Shown here: one piece after another, positions 27,639-35,839 of the stretch | Numbering within the stretch: the first letter of the stretch is position 1 | Layout: each line of letters opens with the position of its first letter | Translations under genes and position numbers: made by a program | Assembly (NCBI RefSeq): GCF_022568795.1 | Contig: NZ_JAKZHU010000001.1 | Coordinates: 806,001 to 870,000, forward strand | Length of the DNA stretch: 64,000 nucleotides | DNA from: Arsenicicoccus dermatophilus | GTDB taxonomy: Bacteria > Actinomycetota > Actinomycetes > Actinomycetales > Dermatophilaceae | Reading direction: 5' to 3' | The notes under the pieces: generated by a model | Database searches by the model: none | What the model was told of the DNA's origin: nothing | The model's input: only the letters and a program-made list of their open reading frames with translations

Positions 27639-28961
27639 GTGCCCCCGTCCTACGAGCAGGCCACGCCGCCCGCCGCCGCCTCCCCGCAGCTGCTGCGTCC
27701 GGTCGACGACGGCTGGGTCGCGGGCGTCTGCGCGGGGCTGGGCGAGCACCTGGGGGTGCGGGCCGTGCTGGTCCGGGTCGGGATGGTGCTGCTCACCGTC
27801 GGCGGCATGGGCCTGGGGATTCTCGTCTACCTCGCGGTGTGGGCGCTCACCCCGCAACGGCTCGGCCCCGCCGAGGGGCGGCGCGCGGCTCCGACCGTCA
27901 CGGGCGGGCGTGCCGCAGCCCCACGCCGGCCTCGGTTGCCTCGCAGCGGGCTGCTGCACGACGAGGCGGTCCTCACCCTGCTCCTGGGGCTGGTGCTGGT
28001 CGTGGGCGGGGGAGCGGTGCTCCTCCACCAGGGTGGCGTCGACCTGCGGCTCGGCGTGACCGCACCGCTGGCCCTGGTCGCCGGCGGTGCCATCGTGGTG
28101 TGGACCCAGCTCGACCGCAGCGAGCGCGAGCGCTTCCTGCAGCAGTCGTCCGGGGAGTCCCGGGCGGGCCTGGCGCGGGTGCTGACCGGGGTGCTGATGA
28201 CCACCGCCGGGGTGGTGGTCCTCGCCGCGCGCGCCCAGGGGATCGGCGGCCTCGGCGACGCCGCCCTGTCCGCCGCCGCCGTCCTCGTCGGGCTGGTCGT
28301 CATCCTCGCGCCCTGGGGGATGCGCCTGTGGCAGCGGCTGCGCGCCGAGCAGGCCGCGGCGGTGCGTGCCACCGAGCGCGCGGACATCGCCGCCCACCTG
28401 CACGACTCGGTCCTGCAGACGCTCGCGCTGATCCAGCGGCAGGCCGAGGACCCGGTGGCCGTCCAGCGGCTCGCCCGGGCCCAGGAGCGCGAGCTGCGCT
28501 CCTGGCTGTATGGCGGCGGCGACGCCGCACCGACCACCCTGGCGGCCGCGGCCCGGGGAGTGGTCCACGACGTGGAGGACCGGCACGGGGTGCCCGTCGA
28601 CCTGGTCGTCACGGGTGACGTGGACCTCGACGACGACGTCGCCGCGCTGGTGCGGGCGTTGGGCGAGGCGCTGACCAACGCCGCCCGCCACGGCGTCCCG
28701 CCCGTGTCGGCCTACGTCGAGGCGGGTCCGCTGGGGGTCGAGGCCTTCGTCCGGGACCACGGTGACGGCTTCGACCCGGACGAGGTCCCCGAGGACCGGC
28801 TGGGGGTGCGTCGCTCGATCGTGGGCCGGATGCAGCGGCACGGGGGTTCCGCCCGGATCCGCCGCCGCGAGCCGGGCACCGAGGTCGAGCTCGTGCTGCC
28901 GCCGTACGCCGAACGTCTGCACGTCCCTGCTGATCCCGCCCATCCTCCGGAGGACCGATGA
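27639..28961 (+). CDS. PspC-domain sensor histidine kinase
   Basis: 440 residues. An N-terminal PspC domain (residues about 20-75, DDGWVAGVCAGLGEHLGV) is followed by four more hydrophobic helices. A HisKA_3-type dimerisation helix has phosphoacceptor His255 in AAHLHDSVLQTL. The ATPase domain has N-box EALTNAARHG, DHGDGFD and LGVRRSIVGRM. NarL-type partner expected. GTG at 27639 is chosen because GAGGAT ends 6 nt upstream. The stop overlaps the response regulator start (ATGA). The two-component pair probably senses envelope stress together with the divergent PspC protein. Confidence 0.9.
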   Translation: MPPSYEQATPPAAASPQLLRPVDDGWVAGVCAGLGEHLGVRAVLVRVGMVLLTVGGMGLGILVYLAVWALTPQRLGPAEGRRAAPTVTGGRAAAPRRPRLPRSGLLHDEAVLTLLLGLVLVVGGGAVLLHQGGVDLRLGVTAPLALVAGGAIVVWTQLDRSERERFLQQSSGESRAGLARVLTGVLMTTAGVVVLAARAQGIGGLGDAALSAAAVLVGLVVILAPWGMRLWQRLRAEQAAAVRATERADIAAHLHDSVLQTLALIQRQAEDPVAVQRLARAQERELRSWLYGGGDAAPTTLAAAARGVVHDVEDRHGVPVDLVVTGDVDLDDDVAALVRALGEALTNAARHGVPPVSAYVEAGPLGVEAFVRDHGDGFDPDEVPEDRLGVRRSIVGRMQRHGGSARIRRREPGTEVELVLPPYAERLHVPADPAHPPEDR

Positions 28962-29635
28962 CCACGCCCACCAGCCCGATCCGCCTCGTCCTGGTCGACG
29001 ACCACCGGATGTTCCGCGCCGGGGTGCGCACCGAGCTGGACGACACCCTGCCGGTGGTGGGGGAGGCCGGTGACGTCGAGTCCGCCGTCGCCGTCATCAA
29101 GGCCGAGCGGCCGGACGTGGTGCTGCTCGACGTCCACCTGCCGGGCGGGGACGGGCGCGGCGGCACCGACGTGCTGCTCGGCTGCATGGGGCTGACGACG
29201 GCGGCGGGGGCGCCGGTGCGCTTCCTCGCCCTGTCGGTGTCCGACGCCGCCGAGGACGTGATCTCGGTGATCCGGGCCGGGGCGCGCGGCTACGTCACCA
29301 AGACCATCAGCGGCCACGACCTGGTCGCGGCGATCCGCCGGGTGGCCGAGGGGGACGCGGTCTTCAGCCCCCGGCTCGCGGGCTTCGTGCTGGACGCCTT
29401 TGGGGCCGCGGCCGGGGAGATCGCCGAGGTCGACGAGGAGCTGGACCGGCTCTCGGCCCGCGAGCGCGAGGTGATGCGTCTCATCGCCCGGGGCTATCAG
29501 TACAAGGAGGTCGCCAAGGAGCTCTTCATCTCGGTGAAGACCGTGGAGACCCACGTGTCCAGCGTGCTCCGCAAGCTCCAGCTGTCCAGCCGGCACGAGC
29601 TCACGGCCTGGGCGATGAACCGTCATCTCCTGTAG
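28958..29635 (+). CDS. NarL/LuxR-family response regulator
   Basis: 225 residues. The receiver domain has the acidic pair in VLVDDHRMF, phosphorylation site Asp58 in VVLLDVHLPGGDG and Lys in YVTKTISG. The C-terminal LuxR-type helix-turn-helix reads LSAREREVMRLIARGYQYKE with KTVETHVSSVLRKL. Coupled by a 4-bp overlap to the sensor kinase. Likely targets include the repeats in the divergent PspC promoter. Terminated by the hairpin at 29676-29691. Confidence 0.93.
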   Translation: MTTPTSPIRLVLVDDHRMFRAGVRTELDDTLPVVGEAGDVESAVAVIKAERPDVVLLDVHLPGGDGRGGTDVLLGCMGLTTAAGAPVRFLALSVSDAAEDVISVIRAGARGYVTKTISGHDLVAAIRRVAEGDAVFSPRLAGFVLDAFGAAAGEIAEVDEELDRLSAREREVMRLIARGYQYKEVAKELFISVKTVETHVSSVLRKLQLSSRHELTAWAMNRHLL

Positions 29636-29675
29636 CAGCTCAGTCGGCGTGGCGGGACGCACCCTGGCACCGACG

Positions 29676-29691
29676 TCGGCCGAGAGGCCGA
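29676..29691. terminator. Hairpin between the response regulator and desaturase genes
   Basis: TCGGCC-gaga-GGCCGA, a perfect 6-bp stem with a GNRA-like tetraloop, lying between two convergent stop codons. Confidence 0.5.
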
Positions 29692-29695
29692 TCGG

Positions 29696-30883
29696 TCAGG
29701 GCAGCGCGAGCCGGAAGATCGTCCGCCAGGTCTGGCCGATCTGCCGGTGCAGCGGGCCCTCGACGTAGGGCAGCCGGTAGCGCTCGCACAGGTCGCGCAC
29801 GACGACGGCGATCTCGGCGTAGCGGTTGCTGGGCAGGTCAGGGAACAGGTGGTGCTCGATCTGGTGGGACAGGTTCCCGGTCATGAAGTGCATCAGCCGC
29901 CCGCCGGAGATGTTGCAGGAGCCGATCATCTGGCGGATGTACCAGTCGCCGCGGGTCTCGCCCTCGATCATGTCCTCGGTGAAGAACTCGACGCCGTCGG
30001 GGAAGTGCCCGCAGAAGATCACGGTGTGCGCCCACAGGTTGCGGATCGAGTTGGCGGCGAAGGTCCCCGCCAGGGCGGCCTTGCCGGAGCCGGTCAGCGA
30101 GGCGACCAGCGGGGTCGCGACGTAGTCCTTGGCGAACTGCCGGCCTGCCTTGACCCCGAGGGCCCGCACGTCGGCGGCCCACTCCTCGCGGGGCTTCTCG
30201 CCCGACCTCATCTTGACCGTCTCGATGTCGTAGAGCGCGATGCCCCACTCGAAGAACGGCGCCAGCACCATGTTGAAGACCGGGTTGAGCAGGTTGTGCG
30301 GCTTCCACGGCTGGTCCGGGCTGACCCGCAGCAGGTCGTAGCCCACGTCGGAGTCCTTGCCGATGACATTGGTCCAGGTGTGGTGCAGGTCGTTGTGGGT
30401 GTGCTTCCAGCCCTTGGCCGGCGCCACGAAGTCCCACTCCCACGTGGAGGAGTGGATGTCCGGGTCGCGCATCCAGTCCCACTGGCCGTGGATGACGTTG
30501 TGGCCGATCTCCATGTTCTCGATGATCTTGGCGGTGGCCATCAGGCCGGTGCCGAGCACCCAGGCGGCCTTGTGGCGGCCGGCGAGCACCAGCGTGGCGC
30601 GGCCGGCGAGCTCCATGGTGCGGTGCAGGCGGATGGCCCGGCGGATGTATGCCGCATCGGCGGCGCCGCGGCTGGCGACGATCCGCGCGCGCAGTTCGTC
30701 GAGCTCGGCCCCGAGGGCGGCCACGTCCTCGTCGCTGAGGTGGGCGGCGTGCTCGGGCCGACGCCGGGGACCGCCGTCGGACGCGAGACCGGGCACGCGG
30801 GGCTGGACCGCGTCGGCGGCGCTGTCCGCCGGCCGCTGCTCGTCGTCGGGGTTGACGGCGGGTCGCTGGGCAAGGGTGGTCAT
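29696..30883 (-). CDS. Membrane fatty acyl-CoA desaturase
   Basis: 395 residues, with the three histidine boxes of the di-iron desaturases: GHNVIHGQWD, HTHNDLHH and QIEHHLFPDLP. Hydrophobic segments lie between the boxes. The protein resembles DesA3-type stearoyl-CoA delta-9 desaturases of Mycobacterium, which work with an adjacent oxidoreductase. The start at 30883 has AGGAG at normal spacing. The gene follows the reductase gene by only 8 nt, so the two form an operon that adjusts membrane fluidity. Confidence 0.92.
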   Translation of the reverse strand: MTTLAQRPAVNPDDEQRPADSAADAVQPRVPGLASDGGPRRRPEHAAHLSDEDVAALGAELDELRARIVASRGAADAAYIRRAIRLHRTMELAGRATLVLAGRHKAAWVLGTGLMATAKIIENMEIGHNVIHGQWDWMRDPDIHSSTWEWDFVAPAKGWKHTHNDLHHTWTNVIGKDSDVGYDLLRVSPDQPWKPHNLLNPVFNMVLAPFFEWGIALYDIETVKMRSGEKPREEWAADVRALGVKAGRQFAKDYVATPLVASLTGSGKAALAGTFAANSIRNLWAHTVIFCGHFPDGVEFFTEDMIEGETRGDWYIRQMIGSCNISGGRLMHFMTGNLSHQIEHHLFPDLPSNRYAEIAVVVRDLCERYRLPYVEGPLHRQIGQTWRTIFRLALP

Positions 30884-30891
30884 GGTGCTCC

Positions 30892-32016
30892 TCAGATCTC
30901 GAGGTGGCAGGGTCCCGCGGGCGCGGAGACGCAGGTCTGGATGGGTTGGCCCTCGTCGCCGTGGACCTCGCCGGTGCGCAGGTCACGCACCTTGCCCGCA
31001 CGCAGCGGGGTGAGGCAGGTGTGGCAGATGCCCATGCGGCAGCCGCTCGGCATCACGACCCCGGCCTCCTCGGCGGCCTCCAGGAGCGTGGTCGAGCCGT
31101 CGACCTCGATCTCCTTGTCCGACCGCAGGAAGGTCACGAGACCGCCCTCGCCGCCCTGGCCCTCGAGCACGACGGGGGCGAACCTTTCGATGGTCAGCTG
31201 CTCCCTGGACTCCACCTGCCACAGCCGGGCCGCAGCCTCGAGGAGGTCGGCGGGCCCGCAGGCATAGGCCGCGCGGGTGCGCCAGTCGGGGCAGACGTCG
31301 TCGAGGTCGGCGGTGTCGGTGAGGTCGATGCGGCCCCGCTCCCCGGTGTGCCACTGGACGACCCGCAGCCCGGGGTGCCGGGCGGCCAGGTCGTCGAGCT
31401 CGTCGGCGAAGACCGCGTCGTCGCGGCTGCGGGAGGAGTGGACGAGGACCACGTCGGCGTCCTCGCGGCGGGCGACGAGGGTCCGCACCATCGACATGAC
31501 GGGGGTCAGGCCGCTGCCGGCGGTGAGCATGAGCAGGGGGCGCGGGTGCTCGGGGAGGACGAAGTCGCCCTGGGGCACGTCCAGGTGGAGCACGTCGCCG
31601 GGGCGGGTGTCGCGGGCCAGGGCGGTGGAGACCAGGCCCTCGACGTGCACGGTGATCGCCGGGTCCTGGCCGGCGCCGCTCGAGATGGAGTAGGACCGCC
31701 AGTGGCGGACCCCGTCGACCTCGACGCCGACGCGGGCCCACTGCCCGGCGAGGTGGTCGTCCCACCCGCGGCCGGGGCGGAAGCGGATGGTCGTGGTGTC
31801 GGCGGTCTCGGGGACGACGGCGGTGACGACGCCGCGCAGCGTGCGGGAGGAGGCGAGGGGGTCCAGCAGGCCGAGGTAGTCCGCGGGGTGCAGCGGCGTG
31901 GTCAGCGGCTTCACGAGCGGCTCGACGGCCGGGTGGGAAAGAGCCACGCCCAGGGTGCGGCCGAGGACCCCTGCGAGGGGCTTGGCGACACGGTCCAGGG
32001 GAGGCATCGAAGGCAT
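30892..32016 (-). CDS. Ferredoxin reductase partner of the desaturase (FAD, NAD(P)H and 2Fe-2S domains)
   Basis: 374 residues. The flavin motif RSYSISSG is followed by TAGSGLTPVMSMVRTL in the nucleotide-binding domain. A C-terminal plant-type ferredoxin domain has SGCRMGICHTC and a last Cys in QPIQTCVSA. It passes electrons from NADPH to the desaturase di-iron site, as the Rv3230c-type reductases do. The start at 32016 is chosen from AAGAAT 5 nt upstream; ATG 32007 is also possible. Divergent from a frameshifted PucR-type regulator 93 bp away. Confidence 0.88.
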   Translation of the reverse strand: MPSMPPLDRVAKPLAGVLGRTLGVALSHPAVEPLVKPLTTPLHPADYLGLLDPLASSRTLRGVVTAVVPETADTTTIRFRPGRGWDDHLAGQWARVGVEVDGVRHWRSYSISSGAGQDPAITVHVEGLVSTALARDTRPGDVLHLDVPQGDFVLPEHPRPLLMLTAGSGLTPVMSMVRTLVARREDADVVLVHSSRSRDDAVFADELDDLAARHPGLRVVQWHTGERGRIDLTDTADLDDVCPDWRTRAAYACGPADLLEAAARLWQVESREQLTIERFAPVVLEGQGGEGGLVTFLRSDKEIEVDGSTTLLEAAEEAGVVMPSGCRMGICHTCLTPLRAGKVRDLRTGEVHGDEGQPIQTCVSAPAGPCHLEI

Positions 32017-32109
32017 GCTCCATTCTTGCCCGCAGATCCCTGCCAATACTCGTCGTCCCGCGACCGTATTCTGCGGCGTACTTGTTGCTCGGGGATAAGA
32101 TCTGGACTC

Positions 32110-33302
32110 GTGACCGCCGACACTCCCGCCGAGCCGCCGCCGTGGTTGTCACTCAAGGCTGAAGTCGCCGAACTGCTGAGACCCCACATGGACGAGATCG
32201 TCACCGAGATCATCACCATGGTCCCTCGCGACGTGCCCGAGTACGCCCGACCCATGGAGGGCAGGTTCGGCATGGGCCTGCACCGCGGGGTCGCCATCGC
32301 GATGCAGCGTTTCCTGGAGCTGCCGGGCACGGCCGAGCCGGCGCTGGGCCCCGACTCCAGACGGGTGTATGCCGAGCTGGGCCGGGGGAGTACCGCTCCG
32401 GGCGGCAGCTCGGGGCGCTGCTGGGCGCCTACCGCTCCGGGGCCCGGGTGACCTATCGCTGCGTGGCCCGGATCGCGGTGGCGAGGGGGGAGTCCGCCGA
32501 GGCGCTGGTCCCGCTCGGGGAGTCGATCTTCGCCTACATCGACGAGCTGTCGGCCGCCTCGGTGGAGGGCTATGCGGACGAGCAGAACGCCCAGGCGGGG
32601 GAGGTGGAGCGCCGCCGCGGCGAGCTCGCCGGGCTGCTGCTGCGCGGTCGGGTCGAGCTGGGCGACCTGCCCCAGGCCGCCGCGGCGGCGGGGTGGCCCC
32701 TGCCCGAGGAGATCGCCGTCGTCGTGGTGCCCCGCGAGCACGCCTCGGGGCTGCGGATCGCGCTGGGGCGCAGCAGCCTGGTGCTGCAGCGCGACGAGGA
32801 GATGCTGGCCCTGGTGCCGGCGACCACGACCTCCCGGGCTCGCAACGACCTGGAACGCGCCCTGCGGGGGCGCCGCGCGGCCGTGGGCCCCCCGCGGCCC
32901 CCGGCCCAGGTGCCCGAGTCCCTGCGCCTCACCCGGCTGACCCTGGCCCGCGCGGACGAGGCCGAGGCGCAGGGGATGCCGCGCCCCGACCCGGTCTACG
33001 TCCAGGACCACAGCGTCGACGTGGCGCTGGCGTCCGAGCCCGGTCTGATGACCGACCTCGCCCGGGTGCGGCTGGCACCCCTCGACCGCTTCGGCCCCGC
33101 CACGCGCGCTCGCCTCGCCCAGACGCTCTACCACTGGCTGCTCCACTGGGGACAGCGCCAGCCCGTGGCCGAGGCGCTGTCGGTGCACCCGCAGACGGTG
33201 GGCTACCGCCTGGCCCAGCTGCGCGAGGCCTACGGCCCGGAGCTCGACGACCCCAAGGTGCGGCTGGAGCTGCTCCTCGTCCTGCGCGCCGGCCACCGCT
33301 GA
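32110..33302 (+). pseudogene. PucR-type transcriptional regulator with a frameshift in a G5 run
   Basis: Starting at GTG 32110 (TAAGAT at 32096-32101 is the likely -10), the frame encodes an N-terminal regulator domain (EIITMVPRDVPEYARPMEGR). At the G5 run 32384-32388 the family-like sequence moves to another frame. Read with one extra G it continues GEYRSGRQLGALLGAYRSG, which then runs on through SIFAYIDELSAASVEGYADE. The C-terminal helix-turn-helix is VAEALSVHPQTVGYRLAQL. As given, the first frame stops at 32451. This is a one-base deletion, a phase-variable tract or a sequencing error. It is divergent from the desaturase-reductase operon, its likely target. Confidence 0.82.
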
Positions 33303-33345
33303 GCACCGGGGCGCGGCGGACGCGGACGGCCCGGGACGACCACCG

Positions 33346-33377
33346 CCCGCGGCCGACGATGCCACCCGCGGCCGACG
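33346..33377. repeat. 13-bp direct repeat upstream of the prepilin peptidase
   Basis: CCCGCGGCCGACG occurs at 33346-33358 and 33365-33377, 19 bp apart. It lies in the 155-bp gap before the prepilin peptidase gene. Possible regulator site or chance in GC-rich DNA. Confidence 0.4.
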
Positions 33378-33457
33378 GCGCCGGTGCCGGACGGCCACCG
33401 GTCGCGGCTGTGGACGACGCGACGCAGCGCCCGACCCCCTGCTCCTAGCCTGGACGG

Positions 33458-34120
33458 GTGCCCCTCCCGGTCCTGCTCACGTCCCTCGCCCTGGCCGGGC
33501 TCGGCCTGCCCGCAGGCCGAGCGGTGACCCGGTGGGGCGAGCGGCGGGGCTACCTGCGCCCGGGCGACCGGCCGCGCCGCGACGGCTCGCTGCGGTGGGT
33601 CACCCCGGCCTGCGTGCTGCTGCCCGCCCTCGTCGCCGCGGTGCTCGCGTCGCGCGGGCACGGCGGCCTGGCCCTGGTCGTCGGCCCCCTCGTGTGGGGG
33701 ATGGTCGCCCTGGCCGTCGTGGACCTGGACGTCCACCGCCTCCCCGACCGGCTCCAGCTGCCGGCATACCCCCTGGTCGCCCTGCTGCTCGCCGCGCTGG
33801 CCGCCGTGACTCGCAACCCCGCACCCCTCGTCCGCTCCGGGAGCGCCACCGTCGTCGTGCTCGCCGTGGGCTCGCTGCTGTGGCTGACCGCCCCCCGCCA
33901 CGGCCTCGGCCTGGGCGACGTCAAGCTCGCCGGCCTGCTCGCAGCCCTGCTCGCCCAGCTCGGGTGGTCCCAGGTGCTGCTCGGGCTCTGGCTCGGCCTC
34001 GTCCTCGGCGGGGCCCAGGCGCTCGCGCTCCTGGCGACCCGCCGGGCCGGTCGGGGCGACCACCTCGCGCTCGGCCCGCCCCTGCTGGCGGGGACCTTGC
34101 TGGCGCTCGCGGCGGGCTGA
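33458..34120 (+). CDS. Prepilin peptidase (A24 family)
   Basis: 220 residues with about six transmembrane helices. The two catalytic Asp of type IV prepilin peptidases are in VVDLDVHRLPD and GLGLGDVKL. The N-terminal methyltransferase-like domain of long forms is missing, as in many actinobacteria. It would cleave pilin-like leader peptides at the membrane, but no pilus genes are present in the window. The GTG at 33458 has TAGCCT 6 nt upstream (leaderless). Confidence 0.85.
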   Translation: MPLPVLLTSLALAGLGLPAGRAVTRWGERRGYLRPGDRPRRDGSLRWVTPACVLLPALVAAVLASRGHGGLALVVGPLVWGMVALAVVDLDVHRLPDRLQLPAYPLVALLLAALAAVTRNPAPLVRSGSATVVVLAVGSLLWLTAPRHGLGLGDVKLAGLLAALLAQLGWSQVLLGLWLGLVLGGAQALALLATRRAGRGDHLALGPPLLAGTLLALAAG

Positions 34121-34162
34121 CGATCACCCTGCGCCGTCGCCGAGCCACCTAGGATGACGACC

Positions 34163-34501
34163 ATGACGATCGCCTTCCTGGTCCTGCACTACCTCACTCT
34201 CGCCGTCCTGATCTTCGGCTACGTCCAGAGCATCGAGGCCGGCGCGGCCACGAAGACGATGGTCTGGGGTGCACGGCTGCAGCTGCTCACCGGTCTGCTG
34301 CTCACCATGGCTGCCGAGATGGCCAAGGACGCCAACCACGCCTTCGTCGGGATCAAGCTCGTGGTGATGCTGGCCGTCGTCGGCCTCACCGAGGTCTCCC
34401 ACGCCCGCGGCCGGCGCGGGCAGGTCAAGCCGGCGCTGGTGCACGCCGCGGCTGCCCTCGTGCTGGTCAACGTGGTCGTCGCCTACACGATGCCCCACTG
34501 A
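34163..34501 (+). CDS. Small four-helix membrane protein
   Basis: 112 residues with four hydrophobic helices (IAFLVLHYLTLAVLIFGYV, a helix around LQLLTGLLLTMAAEM, IKLVVMLAVVGLTEV and the C-terminal AAALVLVNVVVAYTM). No named family is recognised; similar small proteins are common in actinobacteria. The start is ATG 34163 because TAGGAT (34150-34155) ends 7 nt upstream; the in-frame ATG at 34154 lies inside that hexamer. Converges on the DedA gene, with a strong hairpin between. Confidence 0.75.
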   Translation: MTIAFLVLHYLTLAVLIFGYVQSIEAGAATKTMVWGARLQLLTGLLLTMAAEMAKDANHAFVGIKLVVMLAVVGLTEVSHARGRRGQVKPALVHAAAALVLVNVVVAYTMPH

Positions 34502-34522
34502 GCCACCCCGCTGCGCCGCGGC

Positions 34523-34566
34523 CGAGAGGCCGGCACCCACCCGTTCACCGGGGTGTCGGCCTCTCG
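34523..34566. terminator. Bidirectional terminator before dedA
   Basis: 16-bp stem (34523-34538 with 34551-34566) with one G-T pair and a 12-nt loop, between convergent genes. Confidence 0.75.
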
Positions 34567-34608
34567 TCCGTCGAGGCGGGGCTTCCCCCGGGCGTCAGGC
34601 CCGGCAGC

Positions 34609-35271
34609 TCAGCCCTGGGCCTCGATCTCGGCGACCTTGTCCGGGTGTGCCGCGGCGTAGTCGTCGACCGCCCGGCGGATCCGGCGGCCCATGACCGTCG
34701 AGGCCAGCAGACCGCCGAGCACGAAGACCGCGAGCCCGACCCAGGCGAAGGCCTTGAGCCAGTGCTCGGCCGCGGTGCCCAGCACGTAGACGCCGTACGT
34801 CGTGCCGAAGGCCCACACGATCCCGCCCGCCGCGTTGGCCGGGAGGAAGCGGTGGTAGGGCAGGCGCAGGATGCCCGACAGCGGCCCGGCGAAGATGCGC
34901 AGCAGCGCCACGAACCGGCCGAAGAACACCGCCCAGATGCCGTGGCGGGTGAAGACGTGCTCGGCATAGGCGATCTGCTTGGCCCCGAAGTGGCGCGGGA
35001 AGCGTCGCCGGAGCCAGACGAGCAGCCGCCGGCCGTAGTGATGACCGATCTCGTAGCCGATGGAGTCGCCGACGATCGCCCCGGCCGCTCCGGCGACGGC
35101 CACCCACAGCGGGCTGACGTCGAGCTGGTCGTGGGCGCTGAGGATCGCCGCGGCCACGAGCGTGACCTCGCCCGGCAGCGGTATGCCGAGGGACTCCAGC
35201 CCGATGACGACGGCCACCACGACGTAGACCAGCAGGGGTGGGATGGACATCAGCAGGTGGTCGACGTTCAA
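34609..35271 (-). CDS. DedA-family membrane protein, TTG start
   Basis: 220 residues. SNARE-associated/DedA family members are lipid scramblases or transporters, some involved in undecaprenyl-phosphate recycling. Visible features are the re-entrant ESLGIPLPGEVTL segment, GAIVGDSIGYEIGHHYGRRL, and FGRFVALLRIFAGPLSG, which has the conserved Arg. The best start is TTG 35271. It overlaps the GNAT stop (TTGA) and has AGGAG 7 nt upstream; the first ATG (35250) has no such site. Ile in GIPLPG uses the rare ATA codon. Confidence 0.85.
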   Translation of the reverse strand: MNVDHLLMSIPPLLVYVVVAVVIGLESLGIPLPGEVTLVAAAILSAHDQLDVSPLWVAVAGAAGAIVGDSIGYEIGHHYGRRLLVWLRRRFPRHFGAKQIAYAEHVFTRHGIWAVFFGRFVALLRIFAGPLSGILRLPYHRFLPANAAGGIVWAFGTTYGVYVLGTAAEHWLKAFAWVGLAVFVLGGLLASTVMGRRIRRAVDDYAAAHPDKVAEIEAQG

Positions 35272-35765
35272 CGCGGGTCTCCTGTGGTGGGGCGGGCGGC
35301 GAGGTGTGCCAGGGCCTCGCCGGTCAGCCTCTGGGCGGTCCAGTCGTCCTGCCCGACGGCGCCGAGCGAGCGGTAGAACCCCAGGGCAGGGGAGTTCCAG
35401 TCCAGGACGGTCCACTCCAGCCGGGTCCAGCCGCGCTCGACGACCCGGCGGGCCAGCGTGGCCAGCAACGCCCCGCCGAGCCCGCGGCCCCGGTGCGCCG
35501 GGTCGACGTAGAGGTCCTCGAGCCAGATGCCGTGCCGGCCGGTCCAGGTCGAGAAGCTCGGGAACCACACGGCCATGGCCACGACGGCGCCCTCGACCTC
35601 GGCGACGTCGGCCCATACCCGGGGCTGCCCGTCGGCGGGGAACAGGGCCGCGCCCAGGTCGGCCTCGGTCGCGGTGACCTGGTCCGGGGCCTGCTCGTAG
35701 GTCGCCAGGTCGCGCACCAACCAGTGGAGGGCGGGGAGGTCCTGCGGGGTGGCGGGCCGGATCAT
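35268..35765 (-). CDS. GNAT N-acetyltransferase
   Basis: 165 residues, single GNAT fold. The acetyl-CoA loop is RGRGLGGALL and the sequence GIWLEDLYVDPAHRG precedes it, like diamine/spermidine N-acetyltransferases (SSAT-like). The substrate is inferred only. The start at 35765 has TACGCT 6 nt upstream on the minus strand (35772-35777), so it is leaderless. It overlaps dedA by 4 bp and is probably co-expressed with it. Confidence 0.82.
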   Translation of the reverse strand: MIRPATPQDLPALHWLVRDLATYEQAPDQVTATEADLGAALFPADGQPRVWADVAEVEGAVVAMAVWFPSFSTWTGRHGIWLEDLYVDPAHRGRGLGGALLATLARRVVERGWTRLEWTVLDWNSPALGFYRSLGAVGQDDWTAQRLTGEALAHLAARPTTGDPR

Positions 35766-35839
35766 CCGGACAGCGTATCGGCCGGACGGGGCCGGGCGGG
35801 GCCGGTTGCGACCGAGCGGGTGGCCGCCAGGAGCGACTG

